From Nocardia altamirensis NBRC 108246 (lineage in GTDB: Bacteria; Actinomycetota; Actinomycetes; Mycobacteriales; Mycobacteriaceae), in the NCBI RefSeq assembly GCF_001612685.1, contig NZ_BDAY01000083.1:1-48674 (forward strand): a DNA stretch of 48,674 nucleotides, in the 5' to 3' direction. Position 1 is the first letter of the stretch. The number at the start of each line of letters is the position of its first letter. The notes beneath the pieces were generated by a model. The model was given only the letters and a program-made list of their open reading frames with translations, had not been told where the DNA came from and did no database searches. This document shows positions 1 to 8,435 of the stretch, piece by piece. The translations under genes and the position numbers were made by a program.

Positions 1-469
1 CACCGCGGCGCACCATGGCGGCGACGGTTGCCGCCAGCGCCTCGTCGGCGGCCAGCTCGGTGCCTGGGCCGATCAGCGTGGCGTACAGCCTGCGCACCGC
101 CGAGGACAACAGCGGATCGGGCAGGACAGGATCGGTGAACAGCGGCAGGCCGGTCGGCCTGCCCGACTGATCGGACAGCACCTCGGTGACCAGCTCGGCG
201 CCGAGATGCACGATCGAATACGTGAAGCCGAGTTCGGTCGCGGCGTGGCCGTCGTGCGGCTCGTCCGGGTTGAACGCCATCACCATGCCCGCCGCGCTGA
301 CCCGCGACGCACCCCGGCAATCGAAGCCCTGCGCGCCGAATTCGGTGAGGCCGAACGAGTACGTCTCGTGGCTGTGCAGATGGTAGGCATGCCGCTCGAA
401 GTGCGCGTGCATCACTTCGACCGGGCGGTGCGGCATCCGCCGGTACGTCACCCATTCGCCCTCGGCCAC
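1..469 (-). CDS. AraC-family regulator, 3' part missing (partial)
   Basis: Reading leftward from a GTG at 469, the protein begins VAEGEWVTYRRMPHRP and continues open to the window edge. It has the N-terminal cupin-like ligand-binding domain of AraC regulators: a HLHSHETYSFGLTEFG stretch around residues 30-45, then FNPDEPHDGHAA, the usual metal-less sugar-binding-barrel signature. The two DNA-binding helix-turn-helix motifs would lie beyond the left edge. A GGGGAGA run 8 nt upstream of the GTG supports the start. The gene is divergent from the EamA exporter at 534 with only 64 bp between them, so it may control that exporter; this is inferred from arrangement only. The family call is fairly safe; the ligand is unknown. 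Confidence 0.75.
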   Translation of the reverse strand, partial: MAEGEWVTYRRMPHRPVEVMHAHFERHAYHLHSHETYSFGLTEFGAQGFDCRGASRVSAAGMVMAFNPDEPHDGHAATELGFTYSIVHLGAELVTEVLSDQSGRPTGLPLFTDPVLPDPLLSSAVRRLYATLIGPGTELAADEALAATVAAMVRRG

Positions 470-533
470 CGATCCATTCTCCCCGCACCAGCGTTCAATA
501 CCGCACAGGGGTGTCGGAGCCAGGATCATCGAC

Positions 534-1445
534 ATGCGTATCCGTTTGTTGCTTGTGCTGGTCATGGCGTTGTGGGGCAGCGCGTTCGCCTCTTCGAAGC
601 TCGCCGTCGGCGACGTGCCGCACGAGGTCGCCGGGTTTCTCCGGTTCCTGATCGGCGCCCTCGTCCTGCTCGTCGTGCTGCGGCCGCGCCGGGTGGGGCT
701 GAAGGACGCGGCCCACATCGCCGGGATCGGACTGATCGGGGTCTTCGGCTACAACGTCCTGTTCTTCCTCGGCCTGTCCCTGGCGCCCGCCGCGGACGGG
801 AGCGTCATCGTGCCGATGTCGAGCCCGGTCATCACCGTCGCGATCCTGGCCGCGCTCGGCCGCACCAGGCTGTCCGGCCCTAGGGCGCTCGGCCTGGCCG
901 TCGCGGTGGCAGGCGGTGTCGTGTTCTTCGTCGGTATTCCGTCGTCCGACAACGGGAATCGGCTGCTCGGCGACCTCGTCTTCCTCGGCGCCGCCGCCTG
1001 CTGGTCCGGATACACCCTGCTCGGGGCGCCGGTACTCGCCCGGTTCTCCGCGCCGACCGTGACGCTCTATGCGACCGCCGCAGGCACGATCGCGCTCGGC
1101 GTGCTCGCCGCACCCGCGCTGCCGGACGTGGCGTGGTCCACCCTCGGCATCGAATTCTGGTGCAACCAGCTGTATCTCGGCATCCTGCCGACCGCGCTGG
1201 CGTATGTCCTCTACTACCGCGCCGTCGGCCAGGTCGGTCCCGCCACCGCGGCCACCGCCATGTTCCTGGTGCCGGCCTTCGGATTGGGCTGCGCCTGGTT
1301 GTTGCTCGGCGAAACGATCGAGCCGGTGCAGATCGCCGGTGCGGCACTGATGTTCGTCGGCGCCTGGCTGAACACGCGCAAGGAGACACTCGCCGAACCT
1401 GCCGTCGCCGTAGAAGCTGTCGAGTTGCCGAGCAGGGCAACATAA
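534..1445 (+). CDS. EamA/DMT-superfamily transporter
   Basis: A 303-residue integral membrane protein starting MRIRLLLVLVMALWGSAFAS. It has about ten hydrophobic segments arranged as two EamA repeats. The first repeat carries the typical ALWGSAFASSKLAV and GFLRFLIGALVL features; the second has LGILPTALAYVLYYRAV and ATAAMFLVPAFGLGCAWLLLGE. Members of this family export amino acids, their derivatives or other small metabolites across the cytoplasmic membrane; the substrate cannot be read from sequence. The length matches the family (about 290-310). It is divergent from the AraC-family gene at 1-469, which may regulate it. Confidence 0.88.
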   Translation: MRIRLLLVLVMALWGSAFASSKLAVGDVPHEVAGFLRFLIGALVLLVVLRPRRVGLKDAAHIAGIGLIGVFGYNVLFFLGLSLAPAADGSVIVPMSSPVITVAILAALGRTRLSGPRALGLAVAVAGGVVFFVGIPSSDNGNRLLGDLVFLGAAACWSGYTLLGAPVLARFSAPTVTLYATAAGTIALGVLAAPALPDVAWSTLGIEFWCNQLYLGILPTALAYVLYYRAVGQVGPATAATAMFLVPAFGLGCAWLLLGETIEPVQIAGAALMFVGAWLNTRKETLAEPAVAVEAVELPSRAT

Positions 1446-1524
1446 TCCGCAATCTGCTCATCGAGAACGCGGTACCGCGCTAGGCTTTCCGGCTGGGTCG
1501 GTACAACGACCGGGAGGCGTTCTC

Positions 1525-1827
1525 ATTCATACGAAACAACCTGCGTGGTGGGACAACTATCTAGTCGCCCTGCTCGGACTGGTGCTCGCGGCCGGATTCG
1601 CGTTCGCCGCGATGGGCGCGGCCTCGGCAGGCGCCTATCCGCTGGCGATTGCGCTGGCAGTGCTGGCAGTGCCGTTCGCCATCCCCACCATCATCCAAGT
1701 TCTCGGTGAGCTACTCATCTACCTGCTGATCCCGGTCGCCCTCGCCGGCTTTCTGCTGTTTCTCCCTGTGCTCGCGGTGAGCCCGTCGGCCAGGCAGTGG
1801 GCCATGCGGCGGTGGCGTAACCGCTGA
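1525..1827 (+). CDS. small membrane protein, possible ATT start
   Basis: An open frame of about 100 codons encodes two long hydrophobic stretches (VALLGLVLAAGFAFA and the segment around FAIPTIIQVLGELLIYLLIPVALAG) and a basic C-terminus (MRRWRNR), typical of a small actinobacterial inner-membrane protein. I do not recognise a family. No ATG, GTG or TTG lies at the natural N-terminus. A good GGGAGG ribosome site at 1512-1517 is followed after seven bases by ATT at 1525, which would give (M)IHTKQPAWWDNYLVALLG. The next ordinary start is GTG at 1582, inside the first membrane helix and without a ribosome site. I therefore mark 1525, with 1582 as the alternative. Confidence 0.5.
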   Translation: MHTKQPAWWDNYLVALLGLVLAAGFAFAAMGAASAGAYPLAIALAVLAVPFAIPTIIQVLGELLIYLLIPVALAGFLLFLPVLAVSPSARQWAMRRWRNR

Positions 1828-1958
1828 CCACGGGATTCGTGGCCCGACGAAGATCACATCGACCGCGGCCGTGCCGTCCGTAGAGTTGTCGGCAACGAGC
1901 TGTTTGCTGTGATGGTGAAGCGGAGGCCGCGGCATGCCCGCGGCAGCTAGGCGGAGTC

Positions 1959-3818
1959 GTGAGTGAACCGAGGACACAGCGCGGCAGCAATGCCCGAACC
2001 TGGGACGCGCGCGGGATCGCGTGGTTGGCGCCCGGTGTCGCCGTCGTGGTGGCGGGTGGGCTGCTGTTCTCGCCCTTCGGTGTCTCGCTGGTCGCGGGGC
2101 GGGTGGTTGTCGCCGTCGCGATGCTGATGCTCGCAACGTCGGCGGCGGTGCGCTGGTGGTTCGCGGAGCGGTCGGCGAAGACGGGTCCGTCCGCAGACGA
2201 TGTCGGACCTGCCGAGCCCGAGTCCGGTCCGCACACACGGCGGTTGCTGAGTGTCGAGGCCGTGCTTGCCGCGGGGTTGGCTGTGGTCGGTCTTGCCGCG
2301 CTGACGATGCCGGTTTCCGTGGCGCTGGTGTGGGTCGGCGCGACGTGGCTCGCCGTCGGGATCTGCGGCCTGCTGGCGGGGACGCGTCGCGACGACGTGC
2401 TGGTGGCGTCCGCGCCGCTGGCGGGCTGGCAGGTGCTTGCCGGGGTGATCCTCGCGACGCTGCCGTTCCGGACCGGACTGGATTTCACCGCGTACACGAT
2501 CATCGCGCTGCTTGGCACCGGTGCGGCGATGATCGTGCGCGGGCTTCGGCTCACCGCGCCGCTGCCACGGGCCAGTGCGCTGCGGTGGTGGCGGCCGGCG
2601 GCGGCGACCGTCCAGTTGATCGTGCTCGCAGTGACGGCGGGCTGGTACGGGACCGTCGTCGCGCAGGCCGTCGACCACGATGCGGAGCAGCAGCGTCTGG
2701 ACGCCTTTTATACTGTGCCGCAAGGCATTTCACCTGCCGCACCGGGGACGATCATCCGCACGTCGCCCATGTCGCTGCCCGGCGTGCACGGCAGCGGGCA
2801 GCGCATCCTGTACTGGTCGCAGGACGGGCGTGGTGCGCCAACGGTGTCGTCCGGGATGATCTGGACCCCGCCGGGCCCGGGCACCAACCGGCCGATCCTG
2901 AACTTCGCACACGGCACCGTCGGCCTCGGCGCCGACTGCGCACCGAGCCGGATATCGCGGGTCGCCGACTCGATGCCGTGGCTCAACGACGCACTCGGGC
3001 GCGGCTGGGTGGTCGCCGCGACCGACTATGCCGGTGCGGCCGGTACCGGCGATGGCGAGCACTATCTGGTCACCGCCGATCAGGGCCGCGACACGCTCAA
3101 TGCCGCGCGCGCCGCGCGCACGTTGCCCGGCACCGGTGCAGGCACCGACATGGTGATCTACGGCGTCTCCCAGGGCGGGCTCATCTCGCTGGCGGCCGCG
3201 GCACAGTCGCCGACCTACACGCCTGAGCTTCATCTGGTTGCCGATGCCGCGAATGCCCCGGCCTCCGACGTCGCGGGCATTCTGCGCGAGCTCCCGCCAC
3301 AACTTCTCAAAGGCTGGGCGGTCGCGCCGTTCCTCACCACCGAGTACTCGAATGTCTACCCCGAGCTCGACCTCAATGCCCTGATCACCCCCGCCGCCGC
3401 ACTACGCAATCGAGAAATGGCCGAGGCCGCCTGCGCCGCAACACCTCCCGCTGCCATGGTGCCCCGGCTGATCGCCGCGCAGGGCATGGGCGATTACTTC
3501 AAGGGCGACCCGCTCGGCGACCCAGGATGGCGGCGAGCCTTCGAAGCGAATCGGGCTCCGGACATGCCGCCCGGTATTCCCGTCTATCTCGCGCACGGAC
3601 TCGACGACCAGCTCGTCCCGCCGAAACTCACTGCGGACCTTATCGATCGATACTGCGCTGCGGGGACCCCGGTGACTGCCCAGTGGAATCCCGGCGTCGG
3701 CCATGACGACAAGAACGAGCAGGTCACCTCACCGCGGGTGCTGCAGTGGTTCGCCGACCATCTCGCCAACGCCCCGACACCGAGTAGCTGCGGGCAACCA
3801 ATCCCTGTTGCCCACTAG
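1959..3818 (+). CDS. secretory-type lipase with N-terminal membrane domain
   Basis: A 619-residue protein. Residues 1-240 hold about seven hydrophobic segments resembling a DUF308/HdeD-like membrane domain. Residues 260-619 are an alpha/beta hydrolase of the LIP (secretory lipase) type: an ILYWSQDGRGAPTVSSG strand region, NFAHGTVGLGADCAPS, the nucleophile elbow YGVSQGG with Ser404, an acid region HGLDDQLVP (Asp549/550) and His582 in GVGHDDKN. The family hydrolyses lipid esters outside the membrane; here the catalytic domain is probably tethered to the membrane by the added domain. The start is GTG at 1959 with GGCGGAG upstream. It ends 46 bp from the convergent FMN reductase. The fusion to a polytopic domain is longer than the usual 400-450 residue lipase. 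Confidence 0.85.
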   Translation: MSEPRTQRGSNARTWDARGIAWLAPGVAVVVAGGLLFSPFGVSLVAGRVVVAVAMLMLATSAAVRWWFAERSAKTGPSADDVGPAEPESGPHTRRLLSVEAVLAAGLAVVGLAALTMPVSVALVWVGATWLAVGICGLLAGTRRDDVLVASAPLAGWQVLAGVILATLPFRTGLDFTAYTIIALLGTGAAMIVRGLRLTAPLPRASALRWWRPAAATVQLIVLAVTAGWYGTVVAQAVDHDAEQQRLDAFYTVPQGISPAAPGTIIRTSPMSLPGVHGSGQRILYWSQDGRGAPTVSSGMIWTPPGPGTNRPILNFAHGTVGLGADCAPSRISRVADSMPWLNDALGRGWVVAATDYAGAAGTGDGEHYLVTADQGRDTLNAARAARTLPGTGAGTDMVIYGVSQGGLISLAAAAQSPTYTPELHLVADAANAPASDVAGILRELPPQLLKGWAVAPFLTTEYSNVYPELDLNALITPAAALRNREMAEAACAATPPAAMVPRLIAAQGMGDYFKGDPLGDPGWRRAFEANRAPDMPPGIPVYLAHGLDDQLVPPKLTADLIDRYCAAGTPVTAQWNPGVGHDDKNEQVTSPRVLQWFADHLANAPTPSSCGQPIPVAH

Positions 3819-3863
3819 CGATCTCGTACCATCCGAGGATTGACGCCTCGAGTCTCGGCCCTG

Positions 3864-4448
3864 TCAGCCGGTGTAGGGACGCGCGGCTCGGGCCGTACGG
3901 AGGGCCGACCCCCACCAGACGAGTTGGTTGAGGAGTTGTTCGGCCGCAGCCGCGGGGGCGGCGGGCTCGGTGGGTTTGCCTGTGGGGTCGAAGAGTTGGG
4001 CGGCGCCGTGGAAGCTCACGGTCTCGCGCACGGTGACGGCGTGCAATTCGGCGAACACGTGGCGGAGGTGCTCCACAGCACGTAGGCCGCCCGAAACCCC
4101 GCCGTAGGAAACGAATCCGATCGGCTTGGCCTGCCACTGGGTGAAATGCCAATCGATCGCGTTCTTCAACGGCGCCGGGTAGCTGTGGTTGTATTCGGGC
4201 GTCACCACAACGAACGCGTCGGCGGCGGCCAGCCGGGCGCCGAGGGTGTCCAGCACCCGTGCCGCCTCCGGCTCGATCTCGTGCGACATCTGCTCGGGCA
4301 GCCGGTCCTCGGCGAGGTCGATGAGGTCGGCAGCGACGTCGCCGCGCCGGTCGACGTGGTCGACGAACCATTTGGCCACGGTCGGACCGAAGCGGCCCGC
4401 CCTGGTGCTGCCGACGATTACCGCGAGCTGTACCGGGTTCTCGGTCAT
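3864..4448 (-). CDS. NADPH-dependent FMN reductase family protein
   Basis: A 194-residue flavodoxin-like protein. The N-terminus has the phosphate-binding loop VIVGSTRAGRFGPTVA (residues 10-25); the centre has the family hallmark VVVTPEYNHSYPAPLKNAIDW (first 20 residues shown), followed by KPIGFVSYGGVSGGLRAVEHLR. Such enzymes use NAD(P)H to reduce FMN, quinones or azo compounds in the cytoplasm. The length matches the family. The upstream region 4459-4510 contains two dyads that look like a regulator-controlled promoter. Convergent with the lipase gene. Confidence 0.9.
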   Translation of the reverse strand: MTENPVQLAVIVGSTRAGRFGPTVAKWFVDHVDRRGDVAADLIDLAEDRLPEQMSHEIEPEAARVLDTLGARLAAADAFVVVTPEYNHSYPAPLKNAIDWHFTQWQAKPIGFVSYGGVSGGLRAVEHLRHVFAELHAVTVRETVSFHGAAQLFDPTGKPTEPAAPAAAAEQLLNQLVWWGSALRTARAARPYTG

Positions 4449-4458
4449 GACAATTCCT

Positions 4459-4510
4459 TTCGACGCTTACGGGTGTGCAGAGTAAGCGTCGGACCTCAAC
4501 AAAGGTTGAA
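4459..4510 (-). promoter_or_regulatory. dyad symmetries upstream of FMN reductase
   Basis: Directly upstream of the FMN reductase start are a 9-bp perfect inverted repeat (GACGCTTAC ... GTAAGCGTC, 11-bp spacer) and, just beyond it, CCTCAACaaaGGTTGAAG, whose TCAAC/GTTGA arms resemble a MerR/SoxR-class operator. The dyads are seen in the sequence; the regulator type is inferred. Confidence 0.4.
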
Positions 4511-4523
4511 GTCAAATCGGCGG

Positions 4524-5633
4524 CTAGTCCTCCTGGCCTGGGACCCACCCGCGACCGACCCCGAAGGGCGTGCCGCCGAGCCGACCGCGCTCGACTTCGA
4601 CCGCGGGCCGCTGCCGATAGTCAGCCGCGAGGAGGGGTTCGACCGGTCGCCCCTCGTGCACCGCCAAACAAGGCGCGACGAATGCGCAGGCTGTGCAGTG
4701 CGCCGGAGTCGGGTTCGGATAGACGCGGACGTCGAGACTGATCATGTCCAGCATTTCGGCAGCCAATTGTGCACCGGCCAAACGTATCTCGGCCGCATCC
4801 CGCCTGATGACGGTGCGCCGCAGCCCGTCCCCCTCGGTCTGGTCGATCCGTTCGGTGCTTTCCGCAGGCCTGCCACGCACGAAGGCGCGGCGCGGCGACG
4901 AAACACCGCGCCCGCCTCCGCTCGGCTCGTGCTGCGGGATGCCGCCGCGGCGCCGCTCGGCCTGCCGCATCGGCACCCCGCTCGTAGTGGCGGAAAGCTC
5001 GTTGTAGATCGTCCCCGCGACCTCCATGCCGTCATAGAACCGACTCCACGCCCAGCACGCGGTGACCGAATCCTCTTCCAGCAGTAGCTGTTCCGTCGGC
5101 GGGAACGGTTCATCGAGAACGCGGTGCCTGACGATCCAGTAGCGGTCGTGCGCATCGATCGCGAGCAGATCGATGCGCCCGGTGTAGTGGATCCCGCCAC
5201 CGCCAGGACCGACCGGCCCGTGCTCGGGAGCGGCCGGATCCGGCACGATCGCGTCGAAGTCGGTTTCCACCCGGATCGGCGAGAAGCGATCGACCGTCGG
5301 CGCCCAGCCGAAGTAGCGCTCAACGACCAGATGGGCACGGTCGCAGATCGCCTGCCACTCGGCGTCGCCGCACCGGTCAAGGCCGATCGCCGCCCGCTGA
5401 CGGCCGAGCGAATCCTCGAGTGCCTTGTCGACCAGCGGCAACACGATCGTCGACGCCCAGTCCCACATCCCGGGGAAGTAGTAGACGGCCAGGGCATCTC
5501 GCACCGCACGATCGAGATCGAAGGTCGCAGGCCGGCGCGGACCGAGGCTGCGGCGTATCGCCGCGGCGAAATCCCATTGCCGACGGCACCGCTTGAACGC
5601 GGCCCGGTCCGCGGCGCTGACCCGGTACTCCAC
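4524..5633 (-). CDS. degenerate PD-(D/E)XK-like protein with Fe-S-type cysteines
   Basis: A 369-residue protein with the outline of Cas4/AddB-like (PF12705-type) nucleases: Cys16 in KRCRRQWDF, a nuclease-like core, and a C-terminal Cys313-X2-Cys316-X5-Cys322 group, the arrangement that holds a [4Fe-4S] cluster in this superfamily. Glu123 (RVETDF), GRIDLLAID (Asp155) and QLLLEED (182-188) follow the expected order. The segment that normally reads (V/I)-(V/I)-D-(Y/F)-K-T is instead WIVRHRV (166-172), so the catalytic Asp and Lys positions are both altered. Residues 220-270 are a low-complexity Arg/Gly/Pro insertion. It probably forms an operon with the 111-residue gene upstream (53 bp apart). 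A structural or inactive nuclease is my best guess; the family assignment is inferential. Confidence 0.6.
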   Translation of the reverse strand: MEYRVSAADRAAFKRCRRQWDFAAAIRRSLGPRRPATFDLDRAVRDALAVYYFPGMWDWASTIVLPLVDKALEDSLGRQRAAIGLDRCGDAEWQAICDRAHLVVERYFGWAPTVDRFSPIRVETDFDAIVPDPAAPEHGPVGPGGGGIHYTGRIDLLAIDAHDRYWIVRHRVLDEPFPPTEQLLLEEDSVTACWAWSRFYDGMEVAGTIYNELSATTSGVPMRQAERRRGGIPQHEPSGGGRGVSSPRRAFVRGRPAESTERIDQTEGDGLRRTVIRRDAAEIRLAGAQLAAEMLDMISLDVRVYPNPTPAHCTACAFVAPCLAVHEGRPVEPLLAADYRQRPAVEVERGRLGGTPFGVGRGWVPGQED

Positions 5634-5686
5634 CCTCGAATTTTACGGATCTACCACCGGTTTCGCGGCCGAACAAACGGTGTCTC

Positions 5687-6022
5687 TCACGCGTACCGAT
5701 ACCGCACGATCGACACCACCGATTCCACCACCCGGTCGGTTTCGCGCCTGCTGTCCGCGAACAGCAGCCTGCCCGTCCTGCTGCAGTATTCGGCCTCTAC
5801 GGCATCGAATTTGGCCTTCACCCGCGACCGGCATTTTCGAATAAGGCGTTCGACATCGCCGCCCAATTCGCCGTATCGCGCTGCGGCGAAGGTAATTCCG
5901 GATGCGCACGCCTCGAAGCGCTCCGCATTGTCGAATTCACCTTTGGCCGCCGCCCAGGAATAGTGATCGATGGTGTCGAGGAGTTCGCGCTTGGCCTTCC
6001 TCAGCTCTCCGGTCTCGAACAC
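5687..6022 (-). CDS. hypothetical protein upstream of the nuclease-like gene
   Basis: A 111-residue mainly helical protein (MFETGELRKAKRELLDTIDH...) with no membrane segment and no motif I recognise. Two cysteines (ACASG and AEYCSR) and many basic residues are present. It is 53 bp upstream of, and co-oriented with, the PD-(D/E)XK-like gene, so the two are probably co-transcribed and may work together. Codon use matches its neighbours and the start ATG is followed by a clearly coding frame. Confidence 0.6.
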   Translation of the reverse strand: MFETGELRKAKRELLDTIDHYSWAAAKGEFDNAERFEACASGITFAAARYGELGGDVERLIRKCRSRVKAKFDAVEAEYCSRTGRLLFADSRRETDRVVESVVSIVRYRYA

Positions 6023-6157
6023 GACGGCCTCTTTTCACTGTCCGACAGCCCTGTTCGCTCAGTTTCCCAGCACCGCCGCCCCAGCGTCTGTCCTCCGAAC
6101 GCCGTACACGGGTCTACGGATCCCCTTCACTGCCAGCCGGATTCGGCTGAAATCGTC

Positions 6158-7120
6158 CTACGGCAGCACCAGCACCGCGCGCACCGGACGGTGATCCGAG
6201 CCGCGCAGGTCGAGAACCTGCACATCCCGGACGCCGATCCGGCGGTCCGCCAGCACCCGATCCAGCGTCACCGGCGGAATCCGGTCTCCGTCATAGGGTC
6301 CCCAGGTGCCGACGAGTCCCTTTCCCACCACCTGCGCCGCATCGCGGTAGCCGGAGTCGACCAGGGCGCGCATCACGGAATGATCGATGGTGGCATTGAA
6401 GTCGCCCGCGAGAATCCGCAGCGGCCCGTCGGGCGTCGCGCCGAGCTGGCGACGAAAGCTTTCCCGCCACGGTTCGACCGCCGCCCTGCTCGACGGCGCC
6501 GCCGGATGCGCCGACTCGACGGACACGCCGCGCTCCGGAATCTCCGCGATCGCCTGCATGAATCCCCATGGATTGCGCCGCACCCCTGCGTCGCGCAACG
6601 GCAACCGCGAGAAGACGCCGGACCCACCGACACCCGGCGCCGGATAGACCACCCGGTGCGGGAAGTACTTGCCGAACGACTCCGCAAATTCCGGCGTCAA
6701 CTCTTGCACCGCAACAACATCTACGTCAGTGGCGAGCCGCGCCAACTCGGCCACATCGGCCTTGCCCATCAGCACATTCGCCGACATGACCCGCAGCTCT
6801 TCACCTTTGGCGCCATTCAGCGGATCACCATCCGAAATCGCGCGCGGTACAACGCAGGCCGCGAGCACGATCGTGACGAGCCCGGCAGCGACCGCTGCAT
6901 ACCGTTGCCGCAACAGCACATTCAATACCACCGGCACCACAGAGATCGCCGCAATCTGCGGCGTGAACGCGATCAACTGCACCATCGGATACCAGGTATC
7001 CAGCCCAGCCACCCGCACCACTGCCCACACCACACCCGGCACCACAGCCAGCCACGCCACCACCGATTTCCACCGCACCGCCGCAGCGTAGCCGCACCCA
7101 CCCACCAGAAATGTGCCCAT
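6158..7120 (-). CDS. endonuclease/exonuclease/phosphatase family membrane protein
   Basis: About 320 residues starting MGTFLVGGCGYAAAVRW at 7120. Three membrane segments occupy the first ~100 residues and an EEP (DNase I-like, PF03372) domain follows. Catalytic landmarks are visible: RVMSANVLMG, VVAVQELTPEF (metal-binding Glu), LRILAGDFNATID (Asp/Asn) and LRGSDHRPVRAVL near the C-terminus (Asp-His pair). The catalytic domain probably faces outside the cell and hydrolyses phosphodiesters or phospholipid-type substrates; the substrate is not predictable. The frame stays open upstream to 7402, but that part would overlap the well-supported gene at 7277 and is not coding-like. Confidence 0.85.
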   Translation of the reverse strand: MGTFLVGGCGYAAAVRWKSVVAWLAVVPGVVWAVVRVAGLDTWYPMVQLIAFTPQIAAISVVPVVLNVLLRQRYAAVAAGLVTIVLAACVVPRAISDGDPLNGAKGEELRVMSANVLMGKADVAELARLATDVDVVAVQELTPEFAESFGKYFPHRVVYPAPGVGGSGVFSRLPLRDAGVRRNPWGFMQAIAEIPERGVSVESAHPAAPSSRAAVEPWRESFRRQLGATPDGPLRILAGDFNATIDHSVMRALVDSGYRDAAQVVGKGLVGTWGPYDGDRIPPVTLDRVLADRRIGVRDVQVLDLRGSDHRPVRAVLVLP

Positions 7121-7276
7121 TCCGTGCAGATCTGTCGCCGATTCCGTGCACGTCGCGCCCCGGCCGATCACACCGATCAGGAATCGAGAAGCGCTGGTCA
7201 GGGCGTCGTGGCTAGCGTTGAGCTCCGGACGAGCCGACCTGGGCTCGGGATGCTCAAATGAACTGGAGGTACCGAA

Positions 7277-7717
7277 ATGGCGCAGCGCAAGCAAGGCGGG
7301 GCGTTCTCGCTGTGGTTTCAGCGGAAGATGAACGTCCGGACGATCAAGCGGATTCGCCGCAAGGGCGACACCTTCATGGGGATGGACATGCTGATCCTGC
7401 ACACGGTCGGTCGTAAGACCGGCCAGCAGCGGGAGGCGCCGCTGTCGTGGTTCTCCGACGGCGAAGACGGTCGTCTTCTGGTCGCCTCAGGCGGCGGCAG
7501 TTTGCACCCGGACTGGTACGTCAACCTGACGGCGCACCCCGATCAGGTGTCGATCGAAACGCACGGCACCGGCACCGTGCCGGTGACACCGCACCGGCTC
7601 GACGGCCCCGACCGCGAGCTGGCATGGCAGCGCATCACCACCGCCCAACCGCGCTACGCGAAATACCAGCGCAAGGCCGACAAGGTCTACCCGGTAATCC
7701 GCCTCACCCCGCAGTAG
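7277..7717 (+). CDS. deazaflavin (F420)-dependent nitroreductase-family protein
   Basis: A 146-residue Ddn-like split-barrel protein. Family marks are LILHTVGRKTGQQREAPLSW (residues 38-57), the central SGGGSLHPDWYVNLTAHPD stretch and the C-terminal PRYAKYQRKADKVYPVIRL. Known relatives use reduced F420H2 to reduce quinones or nitro compounds and are common in mycobacteria and nocardiae. TGGAGG eight bases before the ATG supports the start. Monocistronic and divergent from the EEP gene; convergent with the DUF1772 gene. Confidence 0.92.
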   Translation: MAQRKQGGAFSLWFQRKMNVRTIKRIRRKGDTFMGMDMLILHTVGRKTGQQREAPLSWFSDGEDGRLLVASGGGSLHPDWYVNLTAHPDQVSIETHGTGTVPVTPHRLDGPDRELAWQRITTAQPRYAKYQRKADKVYPVIRLTPQ

Positions 7718-7731
7718 CGGTTGCCTTGTGG

Positions 7732-8283
7732 TCAGCTCGATCGCACTGAATGGCGAAGCGCGGCAATGAATCCCACGGCAGCGGCAACCGACGTGAGCAC
7801 TCGGGCGTGGTTCCACCAGACCCACTGGGTGAACAGGTCGTCCCATCGCGCCGCCGAGTCGGCCGCGGACGGAACGAGCGCGTCCACCTTCGCACTGACC
7901 GGAACGTTCGCCCCGCCGGTGATGAGCACCACGGCGAGCAGGAACGCGGCCACCGCAGCAAGGATCAACGGCGACGACCACCTGTCCCACTTCATGACGG
8001 CTCGCACCATCACAACGACACACAGCGCCGCAGTGCCGAACATCAGCAGCATCAACGGCGGCGTGACCGCAGTTCGGTTGAAGGCCTGCATCGCCTCGAT
8101 CCCCTGCGCTGCAGGCAATTCCCGCAACCCGGGCATGATGACGAAGGAGAAGTCGAAGAAGACGCCAGCGGTGAGCGCGGTAGTGATAGCGGCCGCCGCG
8201 ACCAGCAAGCGGTCGAGACCCCTTCCCCCACTGGCCTTATGGACCGGCGCGGCGGACGAACCCCACCCGGTCACGATGAACAC
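7732..8283 (-). CDS. DUF1772 (anthrone oxygenase-like) membrane protein
   Basis: From a GTG at 8283 the protein is 183 residues with four hydrophobic segments. It carries the DUF1772 pattern: ITTALTAGVFFDFSFVIMPG early, ANVPVSAKVDAL and a C-terminal WDDLFTQWVWWNHARVLTSV. Members are small four-helix membrane proteins, some related to anthrone oxygenases. The frame stays open further upstream but that stretch overlaps the TetR gene and is not coding-like; another GTG nine bases downstream is also possible. It lies downstream of the TetR gene on the same strand, so co-regulation is plausible. Confidence 0.75.
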   Translation of the reverse strand: MFIVTGWGSSAAPVHKASGGRGLDRLLVAAAAITTALTAGVFFDFSFVIMPGLRELPAAQGIEAMQAFNRTAVTPPLMLLMFGTAALCVVVMVRAVMKWDRWSSPLILAAVAAFLLAVVLITGGANVPVSAKVDALVPSAADSAARWDDLFTQWVWWNHARVLTSVAAAVGFIAALRHSVRSS

Positions 8284-8435
8284 ATCCCGCAGGTAAACCC
8301 TGTTGTAGTCATAGACCAAGCACATCAGCCGCCCGTCGAGCGAACCATAGCTGAAACGCGCAGAGCCATACGACATCGTCTCGAGCCGAGGTTTCGGGAT
8401 CCCGCTAGCCGACACACGCCGAGTCGACGGCGCCC

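Noticed and set aside
206..883. Rightward 225-codon frame at the left edge
   Set aside because: Antisense to the AraC gene and out of frame with the EamA gene; Arg-rich composition typical of high-GC shadows.
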